Source of the DNA: JAVJUS01 sp040220455
Lineage (GTDB): Bacteria; Pseudomonadota; Alphaproteobacteria; DSM-16000; Inquilinaceae
Length of the DNA: 64,000 nucleotides
Reading direction: 5' to 3'
NCBI GenBank assembly: GCA_040220455.1
Contig: JAVJUS010000059.1
Span: forward strand, 52,357 to 116,356
Shown here: positions 51,354-60,954 of the stretch, piece after piece
Position numbering within the stretch: the first letter of the stretch is position 1
Layout of the letters: each line of letters begins with the position of its first letter
Made by a program: the position numbers and the translations under genes
The notes under the pieces: model-generated
Database searches by the model: none
What the model was told of the DNA's origin: nothing
Seen by the model: only the letters and a program-made list of their open reading frames with translations

Positions 51354-52885
51354 CACTCGACCTCCAGCCGGCTCTTGCCCTTGCCGCCGCGATGGTGGGC
51401 CGGGCCGAAGATGTTGACGTCGTTGCTGCCGCCCGAGCAGCCGTTGCCGAAGGAGAAGCCGCACGAGCCGCGCAGCTCCTGGGCGTCTTCCGCCGTCTCG
51501 CGGTGCGTGGTCGGGATGACGAAGCGGTCCTCGTAGTTCGCGATCGCCAAGATCCGGTACATCTCCTCGATCTCGTTGCCGGTCAGGCCGACCGCCTCGG
51601 GCGTCGCCTCGTCGATCGCGCCGTCGATCGTCTTGGCCCTCATGTACTGGCGCATCGCCAGCATCCGGCGCAGCGCCAGGACGACCGGCTCCTCCTTGCC
51701 CGCGGTGAGCAGGTTGGCGAGGTAGCGCACCGGGATGCGCAGGGAGGCGACGTCCGGCATGCCGTCGGCGAGGCCCAGATGGCCCGATTCCGCGGCCGAC
51801 TGGACCGGGGAGAGCGGCGGCACGTACCAGACCATCGGCAGCGTCCGGTACTCGGGATGCAGCGGGAAGGCGATCTTCCACTCCATCGCCATCTTCCAGA
51901 CCGGCGAGCGCTTGGCCGCCTCGAGCCAGGCGCCCGGCACGCCGTCGGCCCGGGCCTGCGCCTGGACGTCCGGGTCGAACGGGTCGAGGAAGATGTCGAG
52001 CTGGGCCTGGTAGAGGTCCTGGGGGTCGGCGGCCGACGCTGCCTCCTCGATCCGGTCGGCGTCGTAGAGCACGACGCCCAGGTAGCGGATGCGCCCGACG
52101 CAGGTCTCCGAACAGACGGTCGGCTGGCCGACCTCGATGCGCGGGTAGCAGAAGGTGCACTTCTCCGACTTACCGGAGGCCCAGTTGTAGTAGATCTTCT
52201 TGTACGGGCAGCCGGACACGCACATCCGCCAGCCGCGGCACTTGTCCTGGTCGATCAGGACGATGCCGTCCTCCTCGCGCTTGTAGATCGCCCCCGACGG
52301 GCAGGACGCCACGCAGGTCGGGTTGAGGCAGTGCTCGCACAGCCTCGGCAGGTACATCATGAAGGTGTTCTCGAACTGGCCGTAGATCTCTTTCTCGACG
52401 CCCTCGAAGTTGGAGTCCTTCGAGCGCTTGGAGAACTCGCCGCCCAGGATCTCCTCCCAGTTCGGGCCCCACTCGACCTTCTGCATCCGCTCGCCGCTGA
52501 TCAGCGAGCGCGGCCGGGCCGAGGGCGCGGCCTTCAGCTCCGGCGCCTCGTGCAGGTACTCGTAGTCGAAGGTGAACGGCTCGTAGTAGTCGTCGATCTC
52601 CGGCATGTCCGGATTGGCGAAGATGTTCGCCAGCATCCGCCACTTGGTGCCCTGCTTCGGGTGGATCTTTCCGTTGCCGTGGCGCTTCCACCCGCCGTTC
52701 CAGCGGCCCTGGTTCTCCCAGTCCTTGGGATAGCCGATGCCGGGCTTGGTCTCGACGTTGTTGAACCACGCGTATTCCATGCCGTCGCGGCTGGTCCACA
52801 CGTTCTTGCAGGTCACCGAGCAGGTGTGGCAGCCGATGCACTTGTCCAGGTTCAGGACCTTGCCGATCTGCGCTCTGATCTTCAT
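51353..52885 (-). CDS. narH: Respiratory nitrate reductase beta subunit
   Basis: A 510-aa electron-transfer subunit. Four cluster motifs are present: C16-IG-C19-HT-C22-SVT-C26; CEHCLNPTCVASC; CRGWRMCVSGC, where Trp replaces a Cys as in the 3Fe-4S cluster of NarH; and CTFCYPRIEVGQPTVCSETC. The long C-terminal region with PLSPVQSAAESG and RMLAMRQYMRAKTIDG is typical. The ATG at 52885 lies 41 bp after the narG stop. It is located at the cytoplasmic side of the membrane with NarG and NarI. Confidence 0.97.
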   Translation of the reverse strand: MKIRAQIGKVLNLDKCIGCHTCSVTCKNVWTSRDGMEYAWFNNVETKPGIGYPKDWENQGRWNGGWKRHGNGKIHPKQGTKWRMLANIFANPDMPEIDDYYEPFTFDYEYLHEAPELKAAPSARPRSLISGERMQKVEWGPNWEEILGGEFSKRSKDSNFEGVEKEIYGQFENTFMMYLPRLCEHCLNPTCVASCPSGAIYKREEDGIVLIDQDKCRGWRMCVSGCPYKKIYYNWASGKSEKCTFCYPRIEVGQPTVCSETCVGRIRYLGVVLYDADRIEEAASAADPQDLYQAQLDIFLDPFDPDVQAQARADGVPGAWLEAAKRSPVWKMAMEWKIAFPLHPEYRTLPMVWYVPPLSPVQSAAESGHLGLADGMPDVASLRIPVRYLANLLTAGKEEPVVLALRRMLAMRQYMRAKTIDGAIDEATPEAVGLTGNEIEEMYRILAIANYEDRFVIPTTHRETAEDAQELRGSCGFSFGNGCSGGSNDVNIFGPAHHRGGKGKSRLEVE

Positions 52886-52926
52886 GGGGGTCTCCTCCTC
52901 GCGCCCGGGTCGGGGGCGCGGGCCTG

Positions 52927-55900
52927 TCACTCGGCGGCCTTGGTGGGGGCGAAGGGGCCGGCGGATTCCGTCCGGCCGGGAGCCTGCGACTGGGGCTCGG
53001 TGTAGGGGTCGTCCATCCAGTCGACGACGGCCATCTTGCGCACGACGATGAACTCGTCCCGGTTCGAGCCGACGGTGCCGTAGTAGTTGAAGCCCCAGCT
53101 CTGCTGGGCGTAGCCGCCGATCATGTGGGTCGGCTTGACCGTCGTCCGGGTCACCGAGTTGTGGATGCCGCCGCGCGTGCCCGTGATCTCGGAGCCCGGG
53201 ACGTTCAGGATCTTCTCCTGGGCGTGGTACATCATGACCATGCCCGCCTTGACCCGCTGGGACACCACGGCCCTGGCGGTCAGCGCGCCGTTGGCGTTGT
53301 AGGCCTCGATCCAGTCGTTGTCCTCGACCCCGATCCGCCGGGCGTCGGTCTCGCTGATCCAGACGATCGGTCCGCCGCGCGACAGGGTCTGCATGAGCAG
53401 GTTGTCGGTGTAGGTGGAGTGGATGCCCCACTTCTGATGCGGCGTGATGAAGTTGAGCACGATGCCAGGATTGCCGTTGTCCTTCGCCGTCGTCATCGTC
53501 GCGATCGAGCGGGTGTCGACCGGCGGCTTGTAGACGGCGAGCTGCTCGCCGAAGGCCCGCATCCAGGGATGGTCCTGGAAGAGCTGCTGGCGGCCGCTCA
53601 GCGTGCGCCAGGGGATCAGCTCGTGGACGTTGGTGTAGCCGGCGCTGTAGCTGACCTTCTCGGACTCCAGCCCCGACCAGATCGGCGAGGAGATGATCTT
53701 GCGCGGCTGGGCCTGGATGTCGCGATAGAGGACGTGGTCGTCCTCCCGCGCCCGGGCGAGATGGGCGTGCTCGCGCCCCGTCGTCTTCGACAGGGACTCC
53801 CAGGCCTTCACGGCGACATGGCCGTTGGTCTCCGGCGCGAGCGACATGATCACCTCGCAGGCGTCGATGTCGCTGTCGATCCGGGCGAGGCCCTTGGTCG
53901 GCCCCTCCTCGGTCACCGTGCCGTTGAGCGACTCGAGATAGGCGACCTCGTCCTTGGTGTCCCAGGCGATGCCCTTGCCGCCGTTGCCGGCGCTCTCCAT
54001 CAGCGGGCCCAGCGCCGTGAAGCGCTTGAAGACGTTGGTGTAGTCGCGCTCGATCACCTTGATCGCCGGCATGGTCTTGCCGGGAACCGGCTCGCACTCG
54101 CCGCGCTTCCACTCCTTGACGTCCAGGCCCTGGGCGAGCTCGCCGGGCGTGTCGTGCAGGATCGGGACGAGCACGGTGTCCTTCTCGACGCCCAGCACTT
54201 CGGGCGCGATCTCGGAGAACTTCGCCGCCAGGGTCTTGTAGATCTCCCAGTCGCTGCGCGACTCCCACACCGGGTCCACCGCCGCGGAGAGCGGGTGGAT
54301 GAACGGGTGCATGTCGGAGGTGTTGAGGTCGTTCTTCTCGTACCAGCTCGCCGTGGGCAGCACGACGTCGGAGTAGAGGCCCGAGGTCGACATGCGGAAG
54401 TCGAGCGTCACCAGGAGGTCGAGCTTGCCCTCCGGCGCCGGGTCGCGCCATTCGACCTCGGCCGGCTTGCGCTCGCCCTCCTCGCCCAGGTCCTTGCCCT
54501 GGACGCCATGGGTCGTGCCGAGCAGGTGCTTGAGGAAGTACTCGTGGCCCTTGCCGCTCGCGCCCAGCAGGTTCGAGCGCCAGATGAACAGGTTGCGCGG
54601 GAAGTTGACCGGGTTGTCCGGATCCTCGCAGGCGAAGGCGAGCGCGCCGGACTTCAGGTTCTCGACGACATAGTCCTCGACCGACTTACCCTCGGCCTCC
54701 GCCGCCTTCGCGATCTCCAGCGGATTGCGGTTCAGCTGCGGAGCGGAGGGAAGCCAGCCCATCCGCTCGGCCCGGACGTTGAAGTCGATCAGGCTCTGCT
54801 CGCCCCAGTCGCCCTTCGGCGCCGTCGGCGAGAGCAGGTCGGAGACGGCGAGCCGCTCGTAGCGCCACTGGTCGGTGTGGGCGTAGAAGAAGCTCGTCGA
54901 GTTCATCTGCCGCGGCGGCCGCGCCCAGTCGAGCGCGAAGGCCAGATTGGTCCAGCCGGTCTGCGGGCGCAGCTTCTCCTGGCCCACATAGTGCGACCAG
55001 CCGCCGCCCGACTGGCCCACGCAGCCGCACATCACCAGCATGTTGATGATGCCGCGGTAGATCATGTCCATGTGGTACCAGTGATTGAGCCCGGCCCCGA
55101 GGATGACCATCGAGCGGCCCTCGGTCCGGTCGGCGTTCTCCGCGAAGGCGCGGGCGACCTCGATCACCCGGCCGCGCTCGACGCCGGTGATGCGCTCCTG
55201 CCAGGCCGGGGTATAGGGCACGTCGTCGTCATAGGACGCCGCGACGTCGCCGCCGCCCAGCCCCCGGTCGATGCCGTAGTTGGCGACCATCAGGTCGAAG
55301 ACGCTGGCCGCCAGGACGCTCGAGCCGTCGGCGAGGGTCAGTCGGCGGGCCGGCACCGCCCGGTGCAGCAGGTCGGCGTGGTCGGTCCCGGTGAAGTGGT
55401 CGTGCTCGGCGTTGCCGAAATAGGGAAAGGCGACCGTCGCGACCTCGTCATGGCCGTCGTTGGCGCTTAGCGCCAGGCGCCGCTCCCCGCCCTCGGCGTC
55501 CTTCTCCTCGAGGTTCCAGCGCCCCTGTTCGCCCCAGCGATGGCCGATCGAGCCGAGCGGCGCGACCAGCCGGCCGTCCTCGGCATAGGCGACCGTCTTC
55601 CAGTCCGGATTGTTCGTCTCGCCCAGCGCGCCCTCGAAGTCCGAGGCGCGCAGCAGGCGCCCGGCGACCAGCCGGCCGTCCTGCTCCTCCAGCCGGACCA
55701 GCATCGGCATGTCGGTGTAGCGCCGGCAGTAGTCCCGGAAGTAGCTCGACGGCCGGTCGAGATGGAATTCCTTGAGAATGACGTGGCCCATCGCCATGGC
55801 GAGCGCCGCGTCGGTGCCCTGCTTGGGCGACAGCCACAGATCGGCGAACTTGGTCGCCTCGGCGTAGTCCGGGGAGACGACGACGCTCTTGGCGCCCTTG

Positions 55901-56715
55901 TAGCGGACCTCGGTGTAGAAATGGGCGTCGGGCGTGCGGGTCTGCGGGACGTTGGAGCCCCAGATCATCAGGAAGGTCGAGTTGTACCAGTCCGCGCTTT
56001 CGGGCACGTCGGTCTGCTCGCCCCAGGTCTGCGGGCTCGACGGCGGCAGGTCGCAGTACCAGTCGTAGAACGACATGCAGGTCCCGCCGAGCAGCGAGAG
56101 ATAGCGCGTGCCGGCGGCGTAGGAGACCATGGACATCGCCGGGATCGGCGAGAAGCCGATGATCCGGTCGGGCCCGTGCTTCCTGATCGTGTAGGCATTG
56201 GCCGCGGCGACGATCTCCGAGGCCTCGTCCCAGCTCACCCGCACGAAGCCGCCGAGGCCGCGGCGCGACTGGTACTCCCGGGCCTTGTCCGGGTCCTCGA
56301 CGATCGAGGCCCAGGCGGCGACGGGCGACTGCTCGGCCCGCGCGGCGCGCCACAGGCGCACCAGGCGCTTGCGCACCATCGGGTATTTCAGCCGGTTGCC
56401 GCTGTAGAGATACCAGCTGTAGCTCGCCCCGCGGGAGCAGCCGCGCGGCTCGTGGTTGGGCATGTCGGGGCGGGTGCGCGGGTAGTCGGTCTGCTGGGTC
56501 TCCCAGGTCACGATCCCGCCCTTGACGTGGATCTTCCACGAGCATGACCCCGTGCAGTTCACGCCGTGGGTGGAGCGCACGATCTTCTCCACCGCCCAGC
56601 GGCGGCGATAGGCGTCCTCCCAGGAGCGGTCCTCGCGGGTGGTGATGCCGTGGCCGCCGGAGAACTCGCCGACGGATCTGCGGAAGAAGGTCAGCCGGTC
56701 GAGGAAATGGCTCAT
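52927..56715 (-). CDS. narG: Respiratory nitrate reductase alpha subunit
   Basis: A 1262-aa molybdopterin-guanine-dinucleotide catalytic subunit reducing nitrate to nitrite. The FS0 cluster ligands are H50-x3-C54-x3-C58 and C93 (STHGVNCTGSCSW and PRGCSRGASYSW). The molybdenum-ligand Asp lies in WGSNVPQTRTPDAHF. Full length and many conserved blocks agree with NarG (for example LGAGLNHWYHMDMIYRGI). It is the first nar structural gene after the two transporter genes, with a gap of 49 bp. Confidence 0.97.
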   Translation of the reverse strand: MSHFLDRLTFFRRSVGEFSGGHGITTREDRSWEDAYRRRWAVEKIVRSTHGVNCTGSCSWKIHVKGGIVTWETQQTDYPRTRPDMPNHEPRGCSRGASYSWYLYSGNRLKYPMVRKRLVRLWRAARAEQSPVAAWASIVEDPDKAREYQSRRGLGGFVRVSWDEASEIVAAANAYTIRKHGPDRIIGFSPIPAMSMVSYAAGTRYLSLLGGTCMSFYDWYCDLPPSSPQTWGEQTDVPESADWYNSTFLMIWGSNVPQTRTPDAHFYTEVRYKGAKSVVVSPDYAEATKFADLWLSPKQGTDAALAMAMGHVILKEFHLDRPSSYFRDYCRRYTDMPMLVRLEEQDGRLVAGRLLRASDFEGALGETNNPDWKTVAYAEDGRLVAPLGSIGHRWGEQGRWNLEEKDAEGGERRLALSANDGHDEVATVAFPYFGNAEHDHFTGTDHADLLHRAVPARRLTLADGSSVLAASVFDLMVANYGIDRGLGGGDVAASYDDDVPYTPAWQERITGVERGRVIEVARAFAENADRTEGRSMVILGAGLNHWYHMDMIYRGIINMLVMCGCVGQSGGGWSHYVGQEKLRPQTGWTNLAFALDWARPPRQMNSTSFFYAHTDQWRYERLAVSDLLSPTAPKGDWGEQSLIDFNVRAERMGWLPSAPQLNRNPLEIAKAAEAEGKSVEDYVVENLKSGALAFACEDPDNPVNFPRNLFIWRSNLLGASGKGHEYFLKHLLGTTHGVQGKDLGEEGERKPAEVEWRDPAPEGKLDLLVTLDFRMSTSGLYSDVVLPTASWYEKNDLNTSDMHPFIHPLSAAVDPVWESRSDWEIYKTLAAKFSEIAPEVLGVEKDTVLVPILHDTPGELAQGLDVKEWKRGECEPVPGKTMPAIKVIERDYTNVFKRFTALGPLMESAGNGGKGIAWDTKDEVAYLESLNGTVTEEGPTKGLARIDSDIDACEVIMSLAPETNGHVAVKAWESLSKTTGREHAHLARAREDDHVLYRDIQAQPRKIISSPIWSGLESEKVSYSAGYTNVHELIPWRTLSGRQQLFQDHPWMRAFGEQLAVYKPPVDTRSIATMTTAKDNGNPGIVLNFITPHQKWGIHSTYTDNLLMQTLSRGGPIVWISETDARRIGVEDNDWIEAYNANGALTARAVVSQRVKAGMVMMYHAQEKILNVPGSEITGTRGGIHNSVTRTTVKPTHMIGGYAQQSWGFNYYGTVGSNRDEFIVVRKMAVVDWMDDPYTEPQSQAPGRTESAGPFAPTKAAE

Positions 56716-56764
56716 GGGGTCGGCTCCGGGTCTCGGGGAAGTCGGGAGGCGGATCGGTGGCGCG

Positions 56765-58159
56765 TCAGCAGCGGATCTCGGCGCCGCGGCGCACGTAGAA
56801 CCACCAGGTCGCGACCACGCAGACCGCGTAGAAGGCGATGAAGGCGACCAGCGCCGCGTCCGGCGCGCCGGTCAGATCGATCGCGCTGCCGTAGGCCTTG
56901 GGGATGAAGAAAGCGCCGTAGGCGGCGATCGCGGAGGTGAAGCCGATCGTGGCCGCCGCCTCCTTCTCCGCCTGGCGCGTCGCCTGGGCCTCGCTCAGCT
57001 CCGGCATCAGGCGCGGCACCTCGGCGCGGAAGATCACCGGGATCATCTGGAAGGTCGAGGCGTTGCCCACGCCGGTAGCGAAGAACAGCACCATGAACAT
57101 GGCGAAGAAGCCCCAGAACGCGCCCGGCTGGTCCTTGATCCCCAGGAAGAAGAGCACGCCGGCCGCCGCCGCGATCATGACCAGGAAGGTGGCGAGCGTG
57201 ACCCGCCCGCCCCCGAACTTGTCGGAGATCCAGCCGGTGGCCGCCCGGCTGAGCGCGCCGACCAGCGGGCCCAGGAAGACGAAGCGCAGGGCGTCGGCCT
57301 CGGGGAACTGGCTCGTCGCCAGCAGCGGGAAGCCCGCCGAGTAGCCGATGAAGGAACCGAAGGTGCCGGTGTAGAGCACGCACATGATCCAGTTGTGCCG
57401 CCGCTTGAAGATCACGGCCTGGTCGGCGAAGGACGCCTTCGCGCTGGCGATGTCGTTCATGCCGAACCAAGCGGCGAGCGCGGCCAGCGCGACGAAGGGC
57501 ACCCAGACGAAGCCCGCGTTCTGCAGCCACAGCCGCCCGCCGTCGGACAGGCTCTGCGGCGCGCCGCCCAGCCCGCCGAACACGCCGGCCGTGATGACCA
57601 GCGGCACGACGAACTGCATGACGCTGACGCCGGCATTGCCGAGCCCGGCATTGAGCGCCAGCGCATTGCCCTTGGCCTTCTTCGGATAGAAGAAGGAGAT
57701 GTTGGCCATGGAGGAGGCGAAGTTGCCGCCGCCGAAGCCGCACAGCAGGGCGAGGCCGACGAACAGCCAGTAGGGCGTTGCCGCGTTCTGCACCGCGAAG
57801 CCGATGCCCAGCGCCGGGATCAGCAGCGAGGCGGTGGACAGCGCGGTCCATTTCCGCCCGCCGAAGATCGGCACCATGAAGCTGTAGAAGATGCGCAAGG
57901 TCGCGCCGGACAGCCCCGGCAGCGCGGCCAGCCAGAAGAGCTGGTTGGTCGAGTAGGCGAAGCCGATCGCCGGCAGCTTGGCGACGACGACGCTCCAGAC
58001 GAGCCAGACGGAGAAGGCGAGCAGCAGCGCCGGGATCGAGATCCACAGGTTGCGCCGCGCCACGCGGCTGCCGGCCGAAGCCCAGAAGCCCTCGTCGTCG
58101 GGCCGCCAGTCGGTGATCACGTGGCCGGCGCTGCCGCCGATATCGCTGATCGAAGTCAT
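56765..58159 (-). CDS. narK2: Nitrate/nitrite transporter, NarK family (NarK2-like)
   Basis: A 464-aa MFS carrier with 12 hydrophobic segments. The nitrate signature motifs are GFGGGNFASSMANISFFYP and FFLGIKDQPG with AATIGFTSAIAAYGAFF. The first motif, followed by KKAKGNALALNAGLGNAGVS, is typical of the NarK2 type (nitrate/nitrite antiport). The N-terminus is about 40 residues longer than minimal. It lies directly before narG and after the second narK gene. Confidence 0.9.
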   Translation of the reverse strand: MTSISDIGGSAGHVITDWRPDDEGFWASAGSRVARRNLWISIPALLLAFSVWLVWSVVVAKLPAIGFAYSTNQLFWLAALPGLSGATLRIFYSFMVPIFGGRKWTALSTASLLIPALGIGFAVQNAATPYWLFVGLALLCGFGGGNFASSMANISFFYPKKAKGNALALNAGLGNAGVSVMQFVVPLVITAGVFGGLGGAPQSLSDGGRLWLQNAGFVWVPFVALAALAAWFGMNDIASAKASFADQAVIFKRRHNWIMCVLYTGTFGSFIGYSAGFPLLATSQFPEADALRFVFLGPLVGALSRAATGWISDKFGGGRVTLATFLVMIAAAAGVLFFLGIKDQPGAFWGFFAMFMVLFFATGVGNASTFQMIPVIFRAEVPRLMPELSEAQATRQAEKEAAATIGFTSAIAAYGAFFIPKAYGSAIDLTGAPDAALVAFIAFYAVCVVATWWFYVRRGAEIRC

Positions 58160-58234
58160 GGTCGGACAGGGTCCTCGGGCAAGAAGGGCGCGCCCGGCCC
58201 GGCGCCGCGCGACGGCGGCCGGGCCGGCGCGGGG

Positions 58235-59623
58235 TCAGCGGGTCGGGTGGGCGGCGTGCCGAGCGCCGTGGTGCCGGGTGTCGCCGCCGGACGCGCCCGG
58301 CCCGGCCTCGGGGGCGGGATGCGGCGCCTCGGGGACGTCGCTGAGGTAGCGCTCCTCGGCCAGTGCCGGGTAGCGGCGGCGCTCCATGGCGCGGATCGCC
58401 AGGTGCATCCACACGAAGCTGACGGCGACCAGCGCGAACAGGAGCATGAAGCTGCCGGTCCACACGCCCGTGACGTCGTTGAGCACGCCGAAGGCGATCG
58501 GCAGGAAGAAGCCGCCCAGCCCGCCGATCATGCCGACGAGGCCACCGACCGAGCCGACGTGATGGGGGTAGTAGACCGGGATGTGCTTGTAGACCGCCGC
58601 CTTGCCGAGCGACATGACGAAGCCCAGCACGACCGTGAGAATGACGAAGGGCACGAGCCCGATGCCGAAGGAGAACTCGATCGGCCCGCGGATGCCGTCG
58701 ACGACGTAGCGCGTCTCCGGGTAGCTCATGGCGAACAGGCAGGCGAGCGACACGGCGAAGGTCAGATACATGACCGCGCGCGCGCCCCAGCGGTCCGACA
58801 TCCACCCGCCCAGCGCCCGGAAGACCGAGCCCGGCATCGAATAGGCCGCCGCCAGCATGCCCGCCGCCGCCAGGTCGAGGCCGTAGGCGCCGACATAGAA
58901 GCGCGGCAGGTAGGAGGCGAGCGCGACGAAGCCGCCGAAGACGAAGAAGTAGTAGGTGGCGAAACGCCAGACCTGGACGTTCCGGAGCGGCTCGAGCTGC
59001 ATCAGTGCGGAGGCCGGCTTCTCGCCCTTGGCCCGCCGGGCGCGCGTGGTCGGATCCTCCTTGGCGCTCAGGAAGAATCCGATGGCGACCACCGCCAGGA
59101 TCACGGCGTAGATCCGGGCCGTCTGCTCCCAGCCGAAGGCGACGACGAGGAACGGCGCGCCGAAATTCGTGATCGCCGCGCCCACGTTGCCGGCGCCGAA
59201 GATGCCCAGCGCCGTGCCCTGCTTTTCCTTCTCGAACCACTGGGAGGTATAGGCGACGCCGACGATGAACGACCCGCCGGCGAGCCCGACGCCCAGCGCG
59301 GCGATCAGGAAGACCTCGTAGGAGCGCACCTCTGCCAGCAGCCAGGTGCACACGGCTGTGGCCAGCATCTGCACCGTGAACATGATGCGGCCGCCGTACT
59401 GCTCGGTGAGCACGCCGAGGAAAATCCGGCTGATCGACCCGGTCAGGACCGGTGTGGCGACCAGGATGCCGAACTCGGTCTCGCTGAGCCCCAGCTCCTG
59501 TTTGATACGCACACCGATGATCGAGAAGATCGTCCAGACCGCGAAGCACGTGGTGAACGCGAAGGTGCTCAGACCCAGGGCGCGGTATTGATCCGGGCGG
59601 CGGACGCCGTCGAGGTTCTTCAT
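58235..59623 (-). CDS. narK1: Nitrate transporter, NarK family (NarK1-like)
   Basis: A 462-aa MFS carrier. The signature GLAGGSFIVGVAYTSQWFEK followed by GTALGIFGAGNVGAAITNFG is that of the NarK1 type (proton/nitrate symport). The second signature is seen in VGGLVGMIGGLGGFFLPIAF. The C-terminal 50 residues are extra and His/Ala-rich. In some bacteria NarK1 and NarK2 are fused into one protein; here they are separate adjacent genes. The gene is the first of the nar transcript and is divergent from the Crp/Fnr regulator gene. Confidence 0.9.
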   Translation of the reverse strand: MKNLDGVRRPDQYRALGLSTFAFTTCFAVWTIFSIIGVRIKQELGLSETEFGILVATPVLTGSISRIFLGVLTEQYGGRIMFTVQMLATAVCTWLLAEVRSYEVFLIAALGVGLAGGSFIVGVAYTSQWFEKEKQGTALGIFGAGNVGAAITNFGAPFLVVAFGWEQTARIYAVILAVVAIGFFLSAKEDPTTRARRAKGEKPASALMQLEPLRNVQVWRFATYYFFVFGGFVALASYLPRFYVGAYGLDLAAAGMLAAAYSMPGSVFRALGGWMSDRWGARAVMYLTFAVSLACLFAMSYPETRYVVDGIRGPIEFSFGIGLVPFVILTVVLGFVMSLGKAAVYKHIPVYYPHHVGSVGGLVGMIGGLGGFFLPIAFGVLNDVTGVWTGSFMLLFALVAVSFVWMHLAIRAMERRRYPALAEERYLSDVPEAPHPAPEAGPGASGGDTRHHGARHAAHPTR

Positions 59624-59709
59624 CGCCTTGTGGCTCCACGATTCCGACTCGTCAGAGCCGGCTTTGCTTGCTCATGGGGCCGTTGTCCTCGACGAGCCTG
59701 CCGAACGAA

Positions 59710-59723
59710 TTGATGTAGCGCAA
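59710..59723. promoter_or_regulatory. Weak FNR/NNR-like box upstream of narK1
   Basis: TTGAT-GTAG-CGCAA. The left half is perfect and the right half (consensus ATCAA) has two changes. The centre lies 93 bp upstream of the narK1 start, a suitable place for activation of the nar transcript. Confidence 0.35.
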
Positions 59724-59824
59724 AAGAAGATGAAGATGACCGCCTTTCAATTTCTCTATTGTCGTATGAAGTCTTGTGGCTTGATGATCTTTTACTGCAA
59801 AAACCTCATACGTAGGCGCCCTGA

Positions 59825-59838
59825 TTGACAAATATCAA
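59825..59838. promoter_or_regulatory. FNR/NNR-type box upstream of the Crp/Fnr regulator
   Basis: TTGAC-AAAT-ATCAA matches TTGAT-N4-ATCAA with one change. It lies 40 bp upstream of the regulator start codon, in an AT-richer stretch. A site so close to the gene suggests autoregulation, or control by another Fnr-type protein. Confidence 0.65.
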
Positions 59839-59878
59839 CTCGACCGGCAAGTGTGGGCGAACATCGGGAGGCCGATCC

Positions 59879-60619
59879 ATGCGCAGCGAGAAGCTGGCCC
59901 TGGTCCGCGAGCTGCCGCTGTTCGCGGCGATGACCCCGGGCGGATTCGAGGCTCTGGTCGCGGGCGCCTATCTCCAGCAGTTCCCGGCGGGCACGGTCCT
60001 GATCGAGGAGGGCGAGCGGCCGGACTTCCTGCACGTCGCCGTGGAAGGCACGGTCGAGCTCTACGCCACCGGCGCCGGGCGCCACACGACGATCGGCGTG
60101 GTCGAGCCGGTGACGTCCTTCATCACGGCCGCGGCGGTCCAGGACGAGCCCTACCTGATGTCCGCCCGCGCCATGGTGCCCTCGCGCATCCTGATGATCC
60201 CGGTCGAGGGGCTGCACCATGCCATCGCCACGGACCCGGCCTTCGCCCGGGCCATCGTGCTGGAGCTGGCGCGCGGCTTCCGCGTCATGGTGCGCTCGCT
60301 CAAGAACCAGAAGCTGCGCACGGCCGTGGAGCGGCTGGCCAACTACCTGCTGGTCGAGCACGAGCGGCAGGGTGGCACGGGCGCCGTCGTCCTGGGGCTG
60401 GAGAAGCGCACGATCGCCTCGCTGCTCGGCATCGCGCCGGAGAACCTGTCGCGCGCGTTCAACACGCTGAAGGCCTATGGCGTCGTGGTGGACGGCGCGC
60501 GCATCGCGCTCAACGACCCGGCGGCGCTGACGGCCCTTGCCAAACCCGATCCGTTGATCGACGGTCCCGTGGACATTCCCGCGATCGTCGATGCGAGATC
60601 GGAGGTCTCCCATGGCTGA
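59879..60619 (+). CDS. Crp/Fnr family regulator, DNR/NNR type
   Basis: A 246-aa regulator. The ATG at 59879 follows GGGAGG; the earlier ATG at 59825 lies within the FNR-type box and is rejected. The cyclic-nucleotide-type sensor domain is complete, from FPAGTVLIEEGERPDFLHV to about residue 115. A long dimer helix follows, then the winged helix with LEKRTIASLLGIAPENLSRA. There is no N-terminal Cys cluster, so it is not a classical oxygen-sensing FNR. NO- or heme-dependent sensing as in DNR/NNR is likely. It stands between the nar transcript and a CMD/nnrU/nnrS group, which are typical targets of such regulators. Confidence 0.88.
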   Translation: MRSEKLALVRELPLFAAMTPGGFEALVAGAYLQQFPAGTVLIEEGERPDFLHVAVEGTVELYATGAGRHTTIGVVEPVTSFITAAAVQDEPYLMSARAMVPSRILMIPVEGLHHAIATDPAFARAIVLELARGFRVMVRSLKNQKLRTAVERLANYLLVEHERQGGTGAVVLGLEKRTIASLLGIAPENLSRAFNTLKAYGVVVDGARIALNDPAALTALAKPDPLIDGPVDIPAIVDARSEVSHG

Positions 60620-60929
60620 AATGCTGCCCAAGGGCGCCGCCCGGGTCGCGGAAGCCTATCCCGAGCTATGGCGTGCCTATCAGGATCTGGGCGAGGCCGC
60701 GGCCGGCACCGGGCCGCTGTCGGCGCGCGAACGCCGGCTGGCCAAGCTGGCGCTGGCGATCGGCGCGGGCTCCCAGGGCGCGGTCCACTCCCATGTCCGC
60801 CGAGCCGTGGAAGAAGGAATCGAGCCGGCCGCCCTGCGCCAGACGGCCCTGCTCGCGGTCACCACGCTCGGCTTTCCGCAGGCCGTCGCGGCGCTGACCT
60901 GGGTCGAGGACATTCTGGGCCAGGCCTGA
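60612..60929 (+). CDS. Carboxymuconolactone decarboxylase (AhpD-like) family protein without CxxC
   Basis: A 105-aa protein. The ATG at 60612 follows GGAGG and overlaps the regulator gene by 8 bp. The family pattern is visible in LSARERRLAKLALAIGAGS and HSHVRRAVEEGIEPAALRQT. The usual redox pair CxxC before the His is absent (the segment reads GAVHSHVRRA), so it is not a peroxidase-type member. Coupling to the NNR-type regulator suggests a role in nitrogen-oxide metabolism; the reaction is unknown. Confidence 0.82.
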   Translation: MAEMLPKGAARVAEAYPELWRAYQDLGEAAAGTGPLSARERRLAKLALAIGAGSQGAVHSHVRRAVEEGIEPAALRQTALLAVTTLGFPQAVAALTWVEDILGQA

Positions 60930-60954
60930 GCGGCGCGGCCGCGGCGAGCCGCCG

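Noticed and set aside
51353..54451. A 1032-aa NarH with long N-terminal extension
   Set aside because: The extension is narG sequence in another frame. NarH starts at 52885 with the normal MKIRAQIGKVLNLDKC.
56639..59713. Open reading frame of 1024 codons on the plus strand
   Set aside because: It is antisense to both narK genes and the narG start, low complexity, and without motifs.
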